Positions 1 through 9,463 of a stretch of 64,000 nt of DNA are shown piece by piece. Position 1 is the first letter of the stretch, and every line of letters starts with the position of its first letter. This stretch comes from Candidatus Poseidonia sp. (GTDB taxonomy: Archaea > Thermoplasmatota > Poseidoniia > Poseidoniales > Poseidoniaceae): contig JADHPT010000005.1 of NCBI GenBank assembly GCA_016778305.1, positions 1-64,000 of the forward strand. Direction: 5' to 3'. Position numbers and translations under genes: made by a program. Under the pieces are notes generated by a model. It had not been told where the DNA came from, did no database searches, and saw nothing but the letters and a program-made list of their open reading frames with translations.

Positions 1-133
1 CGTCAGTCGCTTTCTTTACCCTCTTGTGACTGCTACTGTCATCCTCTTTATCCTGTTCAAAGTTTTTGATATTGGCTCTGGCAGTTCATTTGGAGCGGCG
101 GAAGTTATTGGGTTATTAGGGGGAGAGGCATGA
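1..133 (+). CDS. C-terminal end of a truncated membrane protein (partial at window start)
   Basis: An open frame enters from the window edge in frame 2 and ends at the TGA at 131-133. The 43 visible residues contain a hydrophobic stretch (residues about 4-18, rich in V, I, L, F) that reads as the last membrane segment, followed by a short Gly/Ser-rich tail. No start is visible and the family cannot be named. The frame is uninterrupted and ends just before a gene-free stretch, which supports a real gene end, but a chance open frame cannot be excluded. Confidence 0.45.
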   Translation, partial: VSRFLYPLVTATVILFILFKVFDIGSGSSFGAAEVIGLLGGEA

Positions 134-394
134 AAAAATCGTCCTGTTTGAACCATCAACCAATCAATTCGGATATGTTACAAGGGGTTATCCCATTACC
201 CATGCAACTCTAAAAATAGGTTGTAAGGGTTCGCAGCGGGGTGTTTGTATCGCTACCGTTCCAACCATATACAGTCGCAAGGGCCCCCCTTCCAACTTTT
301 TTTAAATGTATTATATCCACGATACTCTCTCAACACCCGTCTCACGCGTGGGTGTTGCAAGGTTTTCGAATGGACTATGTTGAACTAAACGGTT
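134..394. other. Gene-free AT-rich stretch with one arm of a direct repeat
   Basis: I see no convincing gene here. The stretch holds one copy of the 14-bp sequence CAACCAATCAATTC at 157-170, repeated at 1237-1250, and a weaker second similarity (TTCCAACC followed by ATATA) near 258-272 that recurs near 1384-1398. A short open frame at 241-444 runs antisense into the next gene and has no family features. Confidence 0.4.
157..170 (+). repeat. Direct repeat copy 1, CAACCAATCAATTC
   Basis: Identical 14-bp copy at 1237-1250 in the same orientation, 1,080 bp apart. The flanks also resemble each other: GAACC lies just upstream of each copy, with a 3-base difference in spacing. The pair brackets the two-TM gene and a recombinase stub, as short att-like repeats of an integrated fragment would. 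That role is inference. Confidence 0.5.
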
Positions 395-1006
395 TCAAGA
401 ATCAGAATCATTATTCGGTGGTAAAGCGCTACCAGAACCGGTGATTTGTGTTTCCTTAGGCTCCCTCAAGACTAATGCGAATATTCCGCCTAGCAGCAGG
501 AAGCATATCCCACCGCAAGCTGTACTTATACCTCCAAGGACCGCAGAAAAGCCAACTATTACATCTTGATACAGTTGAGACAATGGAACAAGCTGATAAT
601 CTTCATTTGATTCTATAGTATATTCACCAGCAGAATAGTTGTCTGTGTAAATGGTAGCCATATGGTACCAACCATCAGGATCATCTTCCCACCCTCTTGG
701 TTTTTCACCATCATCTTCACAGTCGATAGTCACATGATCTTCTCCAGATTCATTTGTCATAGTGAAAGTAAATTCATCACACCTCACGTCGTCACTAACC
801 ATTACAATTAATCCGCTAAAGTCGAGCTCAACATTTTCACTGAAAGAATATGTTGTAACTCTTGCAGTTCCGCTAAAGTCACTTTTTTCCTCTACGTCCC
901 AATCTTCAGCATCACTTAGACTCGAACCTCCAGCAAAAGTCAATCCAACTCCGGCCAATGTAATCAATAATCCAAGTCCAAGAAAGATCTTCCCCGCTGT
1001 GTGCAT
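395..1006 (-). CDS. Two-TM membrane protein with an acidic ectodomain, unknown function
   Basis: 203 residues. The N-terminus (about 5-26) is a hydrophobic signal/anchor segment rich in Gly and Leu. It is followed by an acidic, Asp/Glu- and Thr-rich extracytoplasmic region of about 120 residues with two Cys, and then a second Gly-rich membrane segment (about 148-180) with a short polar cytoplasmic tail ending in Asn/Asp/Ser. The same layout, with a Cys/Gly-rich second TM (ACGGIC here, CSICGG there), occurs in the 41406-42227 protein, so the two may be distant paralogues. No enzyme motif is seen. ATG start at 1004-1006. The gene lies inside a small AT-rich block bracketed by short direct repeats. 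Confidence 0.65.
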   Translation of the reverse strand: MHTAGKIFLGLGLLITLAGVGLTFAGGSSLSDAEDWDVEEKSDFSGTARVTTYSFSENVELDFSGLIVMVSDDVRCDEFTFTMTNESGEDHVTIDCEDDGEKPRGWEDDPDGWYHMATIYTDNYSAGEYTIESNEDYQLVPLSQLYQDVIVGFSAVLGGISTACGGICFLLLGGIFALVLREPKETQITGSGSALPPNNDSDS

Positions 1007-1086
1007 GATTGAGCGATGGGGATTTTAGATATATTGGTTTGGGGACGTTTTGTCATCATCAATGAATATTCATTGTTCCTTTTCCT

Positions 1087-1173
1087 CACACCTTCATCAA
1101 CTTGACGTTGGGATGAGACACGAATGTATGCGATGGCTTTGTTTGTCGGCTTAGCTGGTTTCTTAATTATCAT
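1087..1173 (-). pseudogene. N-terminal stub of a serine recombinase (resolvase/invertase family)
   Basis: From the ATG at 1171-1173 the frame reads a short Lys/Pro-rich start followed by AIAYIRVSSQRQVDEG, the hallmark N-terminal motif of serine recombinases (Y-x-R-V-S with the catalytic Ser, then Q and G about 8 residues on). Homology stops after about 29 residues. The frame then continues into unrelated low-complexity residues and ends at 964, inside the neighbouring gene. The resolvase domain should be about 140 residues, so this is a broken remnant. The rest of the gene is not visible in the window. Confidence rests on one short but specific motif. Confidence 0.6.
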
Positions 1174-1453
1174 AACTTCATGAAACTTATTTTCTATTTA
1201 ACCGGTGGCTGATTCCAAAACCCAAATACACAGAACCAACCAATCAATTCTGCTTGTGATAGCAAGGGTTGAAGCAGATGACCTCTCGAATCTTATGAGT
1301 GAACAAAGGGTCGGTTGGATGCCCCTTGTTGGAAGCACCAACTAACCAACTCGTGTATATTGGAAGGGGTCAACCGAAACCCCTTCCAACCGAATATAGC
1401 AGTTTTATGGGCTTTCAGTGGGTCGGTTTGCTCGCTACCCTGTGAATCAGATA
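1174..1453. other. Intergenic stretch with second direct repeat and a hairpin
   Basis: No gene seen. It holds the second direct repeat copy (1237-1250) and a perfect inverted repeat at 1362-1387: GGAAGGGGT, an 8-base loop, ACCCCTTCC. The hairpin lies about 70 bases beyond the pyrG stop codon on the minus strand and could end pyrG transcription, although no T-run was noted next to it. Confidence 0.4.
1237..1250 (+). repeat. Direct repeat copy 2, CAACCAATCAATTC
   Basis: Exact 14-bp match to 157-170 in the same orientation. It lies just upstream (on the minus strand) of the recombinase stub. Confidence 0.5.
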
Positions 1454-3076
1454 TCAACGGGTTGCAGCCTGAAGCAGTCCGAGGAAAGGCGGACTAGGAC
1501 GGTTGGGTCGGGACTTGAATTCGGGATGGAATTGCACACCAACATAGTAGGGGTGCCCTTGGAGTTCAAAGATCTCACAACGTTGACCTGAATCATCCTT
1601 ACCAACATAGATAAGTCCTGCAGCTTCAATGCGTTCAATCAAATCAGGATTGACCTCATAGCGATGACGATGGCGTTCATCCACGGCGTCTCCCGGTCCG
1701 TAGAGCGTGCGGATTTGACAGGAATCAACCTGCCAAAGGGTTGGTCGAGTGCCTAAGCGCATGGTGCCACCGAGGTGTGTTTTGGAAATTTCAGGCATGA
1801 ACACAACCGCAGTATGGGCAGGGTTGTCTTCGAATTCAGTTGAATTAGCACCTTCCAAACCAAGCACATTACGACAGAATTCAATGGTCGCCACCTGAAG
1901 GCCGAGGCAAATGCCGAGATAGGGGACCTCATTGGTTCGTGCGTGATGGGCAGCAGCGATTTTTCCTTCGATACCACGGTCACCAAAGCCACCGGGGACC
2001 AAGATGCCGTCCGTATTCTTCAGTGCCGCCCACGCGGCAGCACTCTCATCCTTGTCCCATTCAGGTTCGAGGTGACTGGCTTCAATCCAATCGATGACGA
2101 GTTTACGGTCAACTGCCATGGCGGCATGTTGCAGGCTTTTGATGACTGAGAGGTAGGCATCGGAAAGGTCGGTATACTTCCCGACCATCGCAATGCGTAC
2201 TTCATCGGTCAAGGTGTCAAGGTGGTGGGCCATCGTTTTCCATTCTTCGAGAAGATTGGTGGCAGTGCAATCCACTTCCAAAATATCGCACAAGCCCTGC
2301 TCCTGAAGCATGAGAGGTACGTGGTAGATATTGGGGACGTCGTGTGCTGACATCACTGCCTTGGGTTGAACGTGGCAAAAAGCGGCCAATTTGTTACGGG
2401 TTTCGTCATTGAGCGGGGCGGAGGATCGGCAAACGAGGATATCTGGCGTGATCCCAAGGCCACGCAATTCCTTGACGGTGTGTTGGGTAGGCTTGGTTTT
2501 CTGCTCACCAACCGGGCCCATCACGGGGACGAGAGAAACGTGAACAAAGGTCACATTTTCACGGCCTACACGGAATTGGAATTGTCTGAGCGCCTCCACA
2601 TAAGGTGCTGATTCAATGTCGCCAACCGTACCGCCAAGTTCGATGATGCAAGCATCGGGTGCGAGGTCACTGCCATCCGCGGGACGAGCAGCAACATCCT
2701 CGATCCAATCTTGGATGGCATCCGTGATGTGAGGAATAACCTGGACTGTTTTGCCAAGATAATCTCCCCGGCGCTCGGCTTCGATTACATTGGCGTAGAT
2801 TTTTCCCGTCGTGAGGTTGTTGTCTTTTGAGAGATTAATATCGAGGAAGCGCTCATAATTTCCGAGGTCGAGGTCCACTTCGCCACCATCATCGAGGACG
2901 AAAACTTCCCCGTGTTCAAAGGGTGACATGGTGCCGGCATCGCTGTTCAAGTAGGGGTCAATTTTGACAGATGTGACTCGCAGGCCAGCGCTTTTGAGAA
3001 GAACTCCGATGCTGCTTGCAGTGACGCCCTTCCCTAATCCAGAAAGAACTCCTCCGCTCACAACGACGTACTTCAT
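1454..3076 (-). CDS. pyrG: CTP synthase
   Basis: 540 residues, the usual family length. It converts UTP to CTP using ATP and glutamine, the last step of de novo pyrimidine nucleotide synthesis, in the cytoplasm. The N-terminal synthetase domain opens with the P-loop [11 protein letters not shown] (about residues 7-17). The C-terminal class I glutamine amidotransferase domain has GICLGLQ with the nucleophile Cys at residue 390, and the HPEF segment near the C-terminus supplies the His/Glu of the triad. ATG at 3074-3076. It stands alone, divergent from the threonine dehydrogenase gene across about 165 bp. No frameshift or missing key residue was seen. Confidence 0.97.
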   Translation of the reverse strand: MKYVVVSGGVLSGLGKGVTASSIGVLLKSAGLRVTSVKIDPYLNSDAGTMSPFEHGEVFVLDDGGEVDLDLGNYERFLDINLSKDNNLTTGKIYANVIEAERRGDYLGKTVQVIPHITDAIQDWIEDVAARPADGSDLAPDACIIELGGTVGDIESAPYVEALRQFQFRVGRENVTFVHVSLVPVMGPVGEQKTKPTQHTVKELRGLGITPDILVCRSSAPLNDETRNKLAAFCHVQPKAVMSAHDVPNIYHVPLMLQEQGLCDILEVDCTATNLLEEWKTMAHHLDTLTDEVRIAMVGKYTDLSDAYLSVIKSLQHAAMAVDRKLVIDWIEASHLEPEWDKDESAAAWAALKNTDGILVPGGFGDRGIEGKIAAAHHARTNEVPYLGICLGLQVATIEFCRNVLGLEGANSTEFEDNPAHTAVVFMPEISKTHLGGTMRLGTRPTLWQVDSCQIRTLYGPGDAVDERHRHRYEVNPDLIERIEAAGLIYVGKDDSGQRCEIFELQGHPYYVGVQFHPEFKSRPNRPSPPFLGLLQAATR

Positions 3077-3243
3077 GTACCATCAACGGGCTTTTAGGCC
3101 GTCGCGCCCCCCTAATCAACATACCGAACATAGCCATAATCTGTAATCTTGTGATTTTACGCCAAGACCGAATGAGCGAAGGATGAAAAGGTGTCCGAAG
3201 AAAAGCGGTATGAGGGCGAGTCATGCAGTCACTACCATCCAGC

Positions 3244-4281
3244 ATGACCGCTTGGACAAAAACCCGAGATGAGCAAGGGGGATTTTCACTCGCTGAGCAC
3301 GCAGTGCCTTCCCCTCAACGGGGAGAAGTCTTGATTCAGACACTCTCCACCTCGGTATGTGGAACGGATCTACATATTTGGAAATGGGATGAGTGGAGTC
3401 GTGAAAATGTCCCCCTCGGCACCATTACCGGGCATGAAACCAGCGGGCGTGTAGTAGCCCTTGGTGAAGGTGTTACGACGCATTCCATTGGCGACCATGT
3501 AGCCATTGAGTGTCATATTGCATGTTGGGAATGTCCGCGCTGTGAAGAAGGCAATGCTCACATCTGCGAAAACGGTTCTATCTTCGGAGTACACGGCCAC
3601 GGAGCCTTCGCTCCTTATTTTTCCATTCCCGCTACCAACGCACGTCATGTGCCCGAAGGCTTAGACCCGGGTCATGCCTCAATTCAGGATCCCCTTGGCA
3701 ATGCCATCCATACGCTGACTGGAGGCCCTGTTGAAGGATCCACGGTCGCCATCCACGGCTTGGGACCCATCGGATTGTTTGCGGTCAACGCTGCCAAAGC
3801 CATGGGCGCCACTCAGATCATTGCGGTTGATTGGGACAATACCTATCGAATGAAGTTGGCCAAAGAACTCGGTGCAGACCTTGTTTTGGGCAAGGACGAT
3901 GACGTCATTGCAGCTATTCTTGAAGCCACGGACGGGCGCGGGGTGGACAATAGTTGCGAATTCTCAGGCTCCCCAACCGCTCTTTCAAACACCATCCATT
4001 CTACCAGAATGGGCGGTTACGTCAATGTCCTCTCCGTCTACGGGCAGGCGATGCCGCAGGTGCCCATGAATGAAGTGGTGTTCCGATACTTGCACATCAA
4101 AGGCATCAACGGAAGGAAGATGTGGTCTACTTGGGACACCATGCATGCGCTGCTTGAGCAGGGCCTCATCGATGTCGATAAGGTACTGACTCACCGCATG
4201 CCCATTGCTCAATTTGAACGGGCCATCGAACTCGCTTTGTCTGGAAATTGTGGCAAAGTCGTTTTGGATTTTGACGCTTAA
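3244..4281 (+). CDS. tdh: L-threonine 3-dehydrogenase-like zinc alcohol dehydrogenase
   Basis: Medium-chain Zn-dependent dehydrogenase, 345 residues from the ATG at 3244. An upstream in-frame ATG at 3223 would add 7 residues, but family N-termini align better at 3244. The VCGTDLHIWKWDEW segment (catalytic Cys39) and the C-terminal GINGRKMWSTW block are typical of threonine dehydrogenase, which oxidises L-threonine to 2-amino-3-ketobutyrate with NAD. His64-Glu65, the four structural-zinc cysteines (94, 97, 100, 108) and the GLGPIG Rossmann loop (about 172-177) are all present. Substrate choice within the sorbitol/threonine dehydrogenase family cannot be proven from sequence. It converges with the HMG-CoA synthase gene, overlapping by 4 bases. 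Confidence 0.85.
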   Translation: MTAWTKTRDEQGGFSLAEHAVPSPQRGEVLIQTLSTSVCGTDLHIWKWDEWSRENVPLGTITGHETSGRVVALGEGVTTHSIGDHVAIECHIACWECPRCEEGNAHICENGSIFGVHGHGAFAPYFSIPATNARHVPEGLDPGHASIQDPLGNAIHTLTGGPVEGSTVAIHGLGPIGLFAVNAAKAMGATQIIAVDWDNTYRMKLAKELGADLVLGKDDDVIAAILEATDGRGVDNSCEFSGSPTALSNTIHSTRMGGYVNVLSVYGQAMPQVPMNEVVFRYLHIKGINGRKMWSTWDTMHALLEQGLIDVDKVLTHRMPIAQFERAIELALSGNCGKVVLDFDA

Positions 4282-5849
4282 GCCCCAATCCATCGGTAAC
4301 GGCGGGCTCCTTCATCAACGCCTTCATCACCAATTTCAACCAGTGCAAATTCAGAATTGGGTGCAACCACGCTTCCTTCTTGAACACCTTTGTGGAGGTT
4401 TTCATAGGTGGTCTGGTCAATCGCAATGCGTCCTGCAAGTCGCTCAAAGAGGTGCCATCCTGCAACAACTTCTCTCCAGCGAGGACTGACCCGTCCCTCG
4501 AAGACCTTGGCCTTCGCACCAGACCCGTAGCCGCACATGCCCAACATAGCTCCGTCGAGATTGGCATTTTCTTCGAGATCAGATTCAAAAGTTGACATGA
4601 GTGCGAGGAAAATTGAACCCGTGTATTGATTTCCAATAAGGCTGCTAGCACGCTGGCCTTTTTCGATTCTGCTGGCGTGGAAGGCAATGTATTCAGGAGT
4701 TTTAGAGATGGACCGTCGGTATCCGTCCATTTCTTTCTCCCACTGAATGAGGGCCTCAGGGTCGTCGGAATCTGGGCTTTCTGGAGGAGCACCAAGCTGC
4801 TCTTCGATACCCTGCCACACCGGGGTGTGTTGCCGATCATGGCGGAAGACATCAGGGAACATGCGTTTTGCCTGGTATGCATAGGGCAAGTGCATGATGA
4901 TCCGAGACCATTGCTCAGTGAATGGCTCGTCCTTGGAGGGGTCGATACGCTTTCGCCGTTGTGCTTTCATGGAGAAATCATGGAAGGCTTGACGCACCGC
5001 TGTTTGATAGCATCGATTGGAATATTGGCCGTCAAAGATCGGGTCGTCTCGATGAACGCTCACTTTCTCTTCGCCGTGTGAAAAGATACCCAGCTTGCGA
5101 ACCGTTGATTTCGGAAGATGGCGAATCATTCGCTCAACAAGACCTTTTTTCATGGTTTGACCTGCTTCTTGAGCGAGTTGAATCACATTCGAAATCACGG
5201 ACCGAATCGTCACCTCACGACGTGGCTTGAAAAAATCATGCACCGGCGTGGTAGAAACTCCAATGCAATCAGGAATCTCAAGAAGACGAGGATTCCTTCG
5301 AATCAATAAGGCGCCTCCTCCTGCACCCTGCGTGTATTCACCTGAGGACTCAAGTGCGTATTTGGCATTATCAGAAAACACTACAATTCCAACTCGCTCG
5401 TCATTTTCATCAGAGCGTGCTACCCAATCAAGGGTGGTGTGAAGAGCATCAACTGCTCCGATGCAAGCAAAGGTCATGTCCACGACATCGCACGTTTGGA
5501 AGCAATCAGAACCGAAGCGTTCACCGTAACGTTGGGTGAGCATATCGATGATGTAGGTCGCGGTCGGCTTTGCACCGTCAAGTGCTGATTCTGTACCGAG
5601 GTACAGGCGTCCGATGGTATTGGGGTCCAAACCATTGCGGTCGATCAATTGCATGACGGCCATCGCCCCCATTGTGGCGGTGTCCTCATGAACGTCAGGA
5701 ATTGCCATTGCTTCTAAACCGAGTCCTTTGCTCAATTTACCGTAATCAGCTCCACGCAAATCTGCAAAATCCCGCATGTCCATGTACAAGCGTGGGAAAT
5801 GAATAGCGATGTCGTCAATACCTACGGGCCTTTGAATTTCGTTCGCCAT
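4278..5849 (-). CDS. Hydroxymethylglutaryl-CoA synthase
   Basis: 523 residues. It condenses acetyl-CoA and acetoacetyl-CoA to HMG-CoA, the entry to the mevalonate route that feeds archaeal isoprenoid ether lipids. The catalytic Glu87 in LYLGTESALDGAKP and the acyl-acceptor Cys129 in MTFACIGAVDAL are in place, and VHDFFKPRR fits the family segment after the active-site His region. The protein is longer than the roughly 350-residue enzymes of most archaea and nearer to the bacterial/eukaryotic class, so acquisition from outside the archaea is possible. A TATA-like AAATATAC lies about 25-30 bases upstream of the ATG in the 58-bp gap after the thermosome gene, suggesting its own promoter. Confidence 0.92.
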   Translation of the reverse strand: MANEIQRPVGIDDIAIHFPRLYMDMRDFADLRGADYGKLSKGLGLEAMAIPDVHEDTATMGAMAVMQLIDRNGLDPNTIGRLYLGTESALDGAKPTATYIIDMLTQRYGERFGSDCFQTCDVVDMTFACIGAVDALHTTLDWVARSDENDERVGIVVFSDNAKYALESSGEYTQGAGGGALLIRRNPRLLEIPDCIGVSTTPVHDFFKPRREVTIRSVISNVIQLAQEAGQTMKKGLVERMIRHLPKSTVRKLGIFSHGEEKVSVHRDDPIFDGQYSNRCYQTAVRQAFHDFSMKAQRRKRIDPSKDEPFTEQWSRIIMHLPYAYQAKRMFPDVFRHDRQHTPVWQGIEEQLGAPPESPDSDDPEALIQWEKEMDGYRRSISKTPEYIAFHASRIEKGQRASSLIGNQYTGSIFLALMSTFESDLEENANLDGAMLGMCGYGSGAKAKVFEGRVSPRWREVVAGWHLFERLAGRIAIDQTTYENLHKGVQEGSVVAPNSEFALVEIGDEGVDEGARRYRWIGA

Positions 5850-5907
5850 AGGCTATGTGCGAGTTCTTTGTATATTTGAAGACAAGGATTGAGCCACGAG
5901 TTCCAAG

Positions 5908-7506
5908 TTAGTTTTCATCCATGCCGATTCCATCGGGTATGCTCGGGTCTTGTTTGGCCCAAAGAACATCATCAATCCGAAGGACGGAGAGAGCGGCCTC
6001 GGTGGCTCCTGCGAGTACTTGGCGGGTGATTCTTAGAGGTTCAAGAACGCCCTCTTCTACCATGTTGATCGGTTGTTTAGCCACGACATCCAGACCGATG
6101 TAGTGAGCCTTTTCACCACCATGGTTGCTTTGCTTGGCGACCACCTGAAGCAAGGTATCAAGTGGGTCGAGACCAGCATTTTCGGCTAAGACTCGGGGAA
6201 TGACTTCCAGAGCATCGGCGTAGGCTTCAATGGCCAGTTGTTCACGGCCTGGAATGCGTTCTGCCTGTCGGCGAAGGTGACGCGCAAGGGCAATTTGTGT
6301 AGCCCCGCCACCCGGCAATAATGCGGGTTCCTCCAGCAATTGACAGGCGACTCCTAAGGCGTCGGCAAAACATCGTTCAACTTCTCCTACGGCTTCCTCC
6401 GTTGAACCCTTTGCGATGAAGGTTGCACCACCTTCCTCAGTTTGAACAATCCAATGCATGGTGCCGTCCCAGCGCTCGTTCTTGCTGCTGATGAAGGCGC
6501 CGAGATCTGATTCATGGAGGCTCTTGACATCGAAGGAAAGGGTAGCACCACAACCACGTGCGAGAAGGTCCAAGTCGGAGCGTGCGACTCTCCGGTAGGC
6601 CTGAATGCCAGCCTTTGAGAGGAGCCCATGCATGTCGTCGTCGATGCCGTCTTTGCAAGCAAAGAGCGTGACTCCGAGGTCAATAAGGTGCTGGACTTGT
6701 TCGGATAACAATCGCTTTTCCTCTTGCCGAAATGATTCAAGGACGCCCGTACTGGTGACGTTCAACGTTACGTTGCCCATCAATTCCTTTCGTTCGAGTC
6801 CACCGTCAACAAGTGCTATTTTGCCAGCTTTGATGTGTTTGGGCATGGCATCGTTGACTCGTTGTTTTCCGAGAACGAGGCCGGTAACCAAGTGCGAATC
6901 GGTCATCGCGCCTCCGGTTTGTGTGAGTATTTTGACACGTGTTGGATCTGCTTTTCGTACCCCTTCTTGGCTCTCAAGTACCGCCTTTGCAGCCTCAACG
7001 GCCAAGGAAGCAAGAAGCTCCTGCATGGCGGAATGGATCTTTCCTGAAAGTGAGGTTGCAGCGGCTTGATGCTGACGCTCCACGGTCGCCTCAAGGGTAA
7101 GGCTGGAAAAATGTTCGCGGCAGGAGTCCTCAGCCATTCGATAACCTCGTGCAATCGCCGACGGGTGCACGCCTTGAAGCACAAGTTCCCAAGCATTTTG
7201 CAAGAGTTCGGCGGAGAGGAGCACGGCGCTCGTTGTTCCATCGCGAGCAATACGATCTTGCGTCGTGGAGGCATTGATGAGCATCCGGGCGACGGGGTGC
7301 TCAACCTTTGCTGATTCGAGAACGGTGACGCCGTCGTTGGTCACCATGGTCCGTCCTTGGTCATCGATCAACAATTTGTCTTGACCACGCGGTCCAAGGG
7401 TGGTGCGAACAGCACCAGCCAATGCCAAGGCTGCCGTGATGTTGTTTCGAAGGGCTTCACGTCCCGTTGAGCGCGTCGTCTCTTTGAGAATCGGGACTTC
7501 GCTCAT
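5908..7506 (-). CDS. Thermosome subunit (group II chaperonin)
   Basis: About 532 residues from the ATG at 7504-7506; an earlier in-frame start at 7539 is less likely because family proteins begin close to this point. It is an ATP-driven, double-ring, CCT-like folding chaperonin of the cytosol. ATP-site motifs are visible: LGPRGQDKLL, NDGVTVL and DGTTSAV (the normal motif is GDGTTS, here ARDGTTS), and PGGGATQI in the C-terminal equatorial domain. The C-terminus ends in an acidic DGIGMDEN rather than the Gly/Met-rich tail of many thermosomes. It lies 59 bp downstream of dnaK on the same strand and may be read through from the heat-shock promoter. Confidence 0.94.
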   Translation of the reverse strand: MSEVPILKETTRSTGREALRNNITAALALAGAVRTTLGPRGQDKLLIDDQGRTMVTNDGVTVLESAKVEHPVARMLINASTTQDRIARDGTTSAVLLSAELLQNAWELVLQGVHPSAIARGYRMAEDSCREHFSSLTLEATVERQHQAAATSLSGKIHSAMQELLASLAVEAAKAVLESQEGVRKADPTRVKILTQTGGAMTDSHLVTGLVLGKQRVNDAMPKHIKAGKIALVDGGLERKELMGNVTLNVTSTGVLESFRQEEKRLLSEQVQHLIDLGVTLFACKDGIDDDMHGLLSKAGIQAYRRVARSDLDLLARGCGATLSFDVKSLHESDLGAFISSKNERWDGTMHWIVQTEEGGATFIAKGSTEEAVGEVERCFADALGVACQLLEEPALLPGGGATQIALARHLRRQAERIPGREQLAIEAYADALEVIPRVLAENAGLDPLDTLLQVVAKQSNHGGEKAHYIGLDVVAKQPINMVEEGVLEPLRITRQVLAGATEAALSVLRIDDVLWAKQDPSIPDGIGMDEN

Positions 7507-7565
7507 GAGCAACCCACCGTTCACACCTCCATAAGCCAAACCCTCAGGCTGGACGGATGAGGAGT

Positions 7566-9449
7566 TCAGTCTTCATCTTCTACGACTTCAAAATCAGCGT
7601 CAACAACACCATCGTCAACCGAGATGTCTCCGTCTTCGCCACTTTCTTGCTGTGCCATTTCAGCGGCAGCAGCTTCGTAGAGTTTGGTGGAGACACCGTG
7701 CATGGCTTCTTCGATTTCCTTCACCTTGGCTTGGATTGCAGCATCGTCCATCGCATCGATGTCAACAGGCTTTCCGTCTTCATCGTGGACCATCTTTTCA
7801 AGCTCGTCAAGGTGTGCTTTAACGGGTTCAACATCGCTTTCTTCGAGTTTGTCCGCTGATTCGTCAAGGGTTCGACGAGTCTGGTAGAGGATTTGGTCGG
7901 CCATGTTTCGCATTTCGACCTTCGCCTTTCGGAGCTGGTCTTCTTCGGCAAATTTCTCTGCTTCTGCGATCTTGTCTTGGATTTCATCTTCGCTCAACGA
8001 GGTTGCAGATTCAATCTTGATGGATTGTTCCTTGCCCGTTCCCATGTCCTTGGCACTCACATTGACGATGCCGTTGGCGTCGATGTCAAAGGTGACTTCG
8101 ATTTGGGGCACACCACGTGGAGCAGGAGGGATACCAACGAGTTGGAATTGACCGAGTGTCACGTTGTCCTTTGCAAATTCTCGTTCTCCTTGAAGCACGT
8201 GAATTTCAACCGCTGGTTGATTGTCAGTAGCCGTGGAATAAACTTCTGAGCGGCGTGCAGGGATGGTGGTGTTTCGCTGGATCATGGTTGTGGTCACGCC
8301 GCCCAAGGTCTCAATTCCAAGGGTCAGGGGCGTCACGTCGAGGAGTAAGATGTCTGAAACACCTTCATCTCCGGCAATGATACCGGCTTGTAGAGCGGCA
8401 CCCAGAGCGACAGCCTCGTCAGGGTTGATTCCCTTGTATGGGGGCTTTCCAGCCTCTTTCTCAACGGCATCCTGGACTGCGGGGACACGGGTTGAACCGC
8501 CGACGAGAATGACCTTGTCAACATCGCCTTTCTTCAAACCGGCATCTTTCATGGCTTGTCGGGTAGGAACCATTGTCTTCTCAACGAGTTTAGCAATCAA
8601 ATCCTCAAACTTAGCACGTGTGAGGGAAATGTCAAGGTGAGCAGGTTGGCCATCCACCATAGAGATAAAGGGGAGATTGATTTGGGTTTGTTGGGTACCT
8701 GATAGCTCAATCTTTGCCTTCTCTGCGGCTTCCTTGAGTCGAGACATCGCAGTTTTGTCCTTTGAGAGGTCAATGCCGGTGTCCTTCTTGAATTCGGCAG
8801 CCAACCAGGTGATGATTTTTTCATCAAAGTCGTCTCCACCAAGTTTGTTATTTCCAGCCGTCGCCTTGACCTCAATTTGGGGCTGGCCGTCGACTTCGTA
8901 GATTTCGAGGACGGAAACGTCAAAGGTACCGCCTCCCAAATCGTACACCAAAATGGTCTGGTCTTGGGTCTTGTCAACACCGTATGCGAGAGCTGCAGCG
9001 GTGGGCTCGTTGATAATTCGAAGAACATCAAGGCCGGCGATTCTACCAGCGTCTTTGGTGGCTTTTCGCTGAGCGTCCGTAAAGTACGCCGGGCATGTGA
9101 TGACTGCTTGCTTGACTTCTTGGCCCAGATAGGCTTCAGCGTCAGCCTTGAGTTTTTGTAAAATGAAGGCTGAAACTTCCTGCGGTGTATATTGAGTCTC
9201 ATCGACTTCCGTCGTCCACTTGGTACCCATGTGGCGCTTGACTGAAATCACGGTGCGTTCTGAATTGGTGACGGCTTGGCGCTTGGCGGTGACACCGATC
9301 AATCGTTCGCTGCCGTCTTTGGCAAAAGCCACAACTGAGGGTGTTGTTCGTGCGCCTTCTGCGTTGGGTATGACAACGGGTTCTCCGTTTTCAATGGTTG
9401 CCACACAGCTATTTGTCGTTCCTAGGTCTATTCCGATCACTTTACTCAT
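7566..9449 (-). CDS. dnaK: Chaperone DnaK (Hsp70)
   Basis: About 627 residues. ATP-dependent Hsp70 chaperone: nucleotide-binding domain from [14 protein letters not shown] at the N-terminus, phosphate loops such as [13 protein letters not shown] and [13 protein letters not shown], then the substrate-binding domain and a helical lid with an acidic C-terminus ending VVEDED. The ATG at 9447-9449 is preceded by GGAAG at a spacing of about 8 bases. An in-frame TTG 18 bases upstream is an alternative. Hsp70 genes in mesophilic archaea are considered bacterial acquisitions. No dnaJ or grpE is visible in this window; instead the gene follows an Hsp20-like protein by 14 bases. Confidence 0.97.
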   Translation of the reverse strand: MSKVIGIDLGTTNSCVATIENGEPVVIPNAEGARTTPSVVAFAKDGSERLIGVTAKRQAVTNSERTVISVKRHMGTKWTTEVDETQYTPQEVSAFILQKLKADAEAYLGQEVKQAVITCPAYFTDAQRKATKDAGRIAGLDVLRIINEPTAAALAYGVDKTQDQTILVYDLGGGTFDVSVLEIYEVDGQPQIEVKATAGNNKLGGDDFDEKIITWLAAEFKKDTGIDLSKDKTAMSRLKEAAEKAKIELSGTQQTQINLPFISMVDGQPAHLDISLTRAKFEDLIAKLVEKTMVPTRQAMKDAGLKKGDVDKVILVGGSTRVPAVQDAVEKEAGKPPYKGINPDEAVALGAALQAGIIAGDEGVSDILLLDVTPLTLGIETLGGVTTTMIQRNTTIPARRSEVYSTATDNQPAVEIHVLQGEREFAKDNVTLGQFQLVGIPPAPRGVPQIEVTFDIDANGIVNVSAKDMGTGKEQSIKIESATSLSEDEIQDKIAEAEKFAEEDQLRKAKVEMRNMADQILYQTRRTLDESADKLEESDVEPVKAHLDELEKMVHDEDGKPVDIDAMDDAAIQAKVKEIEEAMHGVSTKLYEAAAAEMAQQESGEDGDISVDDGVVDADFEVVEDED

Positions 9450-9463
9450 TTTTTCACTTCCTT

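Noticed and set aside
241..444. 67-residue open frame
   Set aside because: It uses a non-ATG start, runs antisense into the end of the 395-1006 gene, and has no family features.
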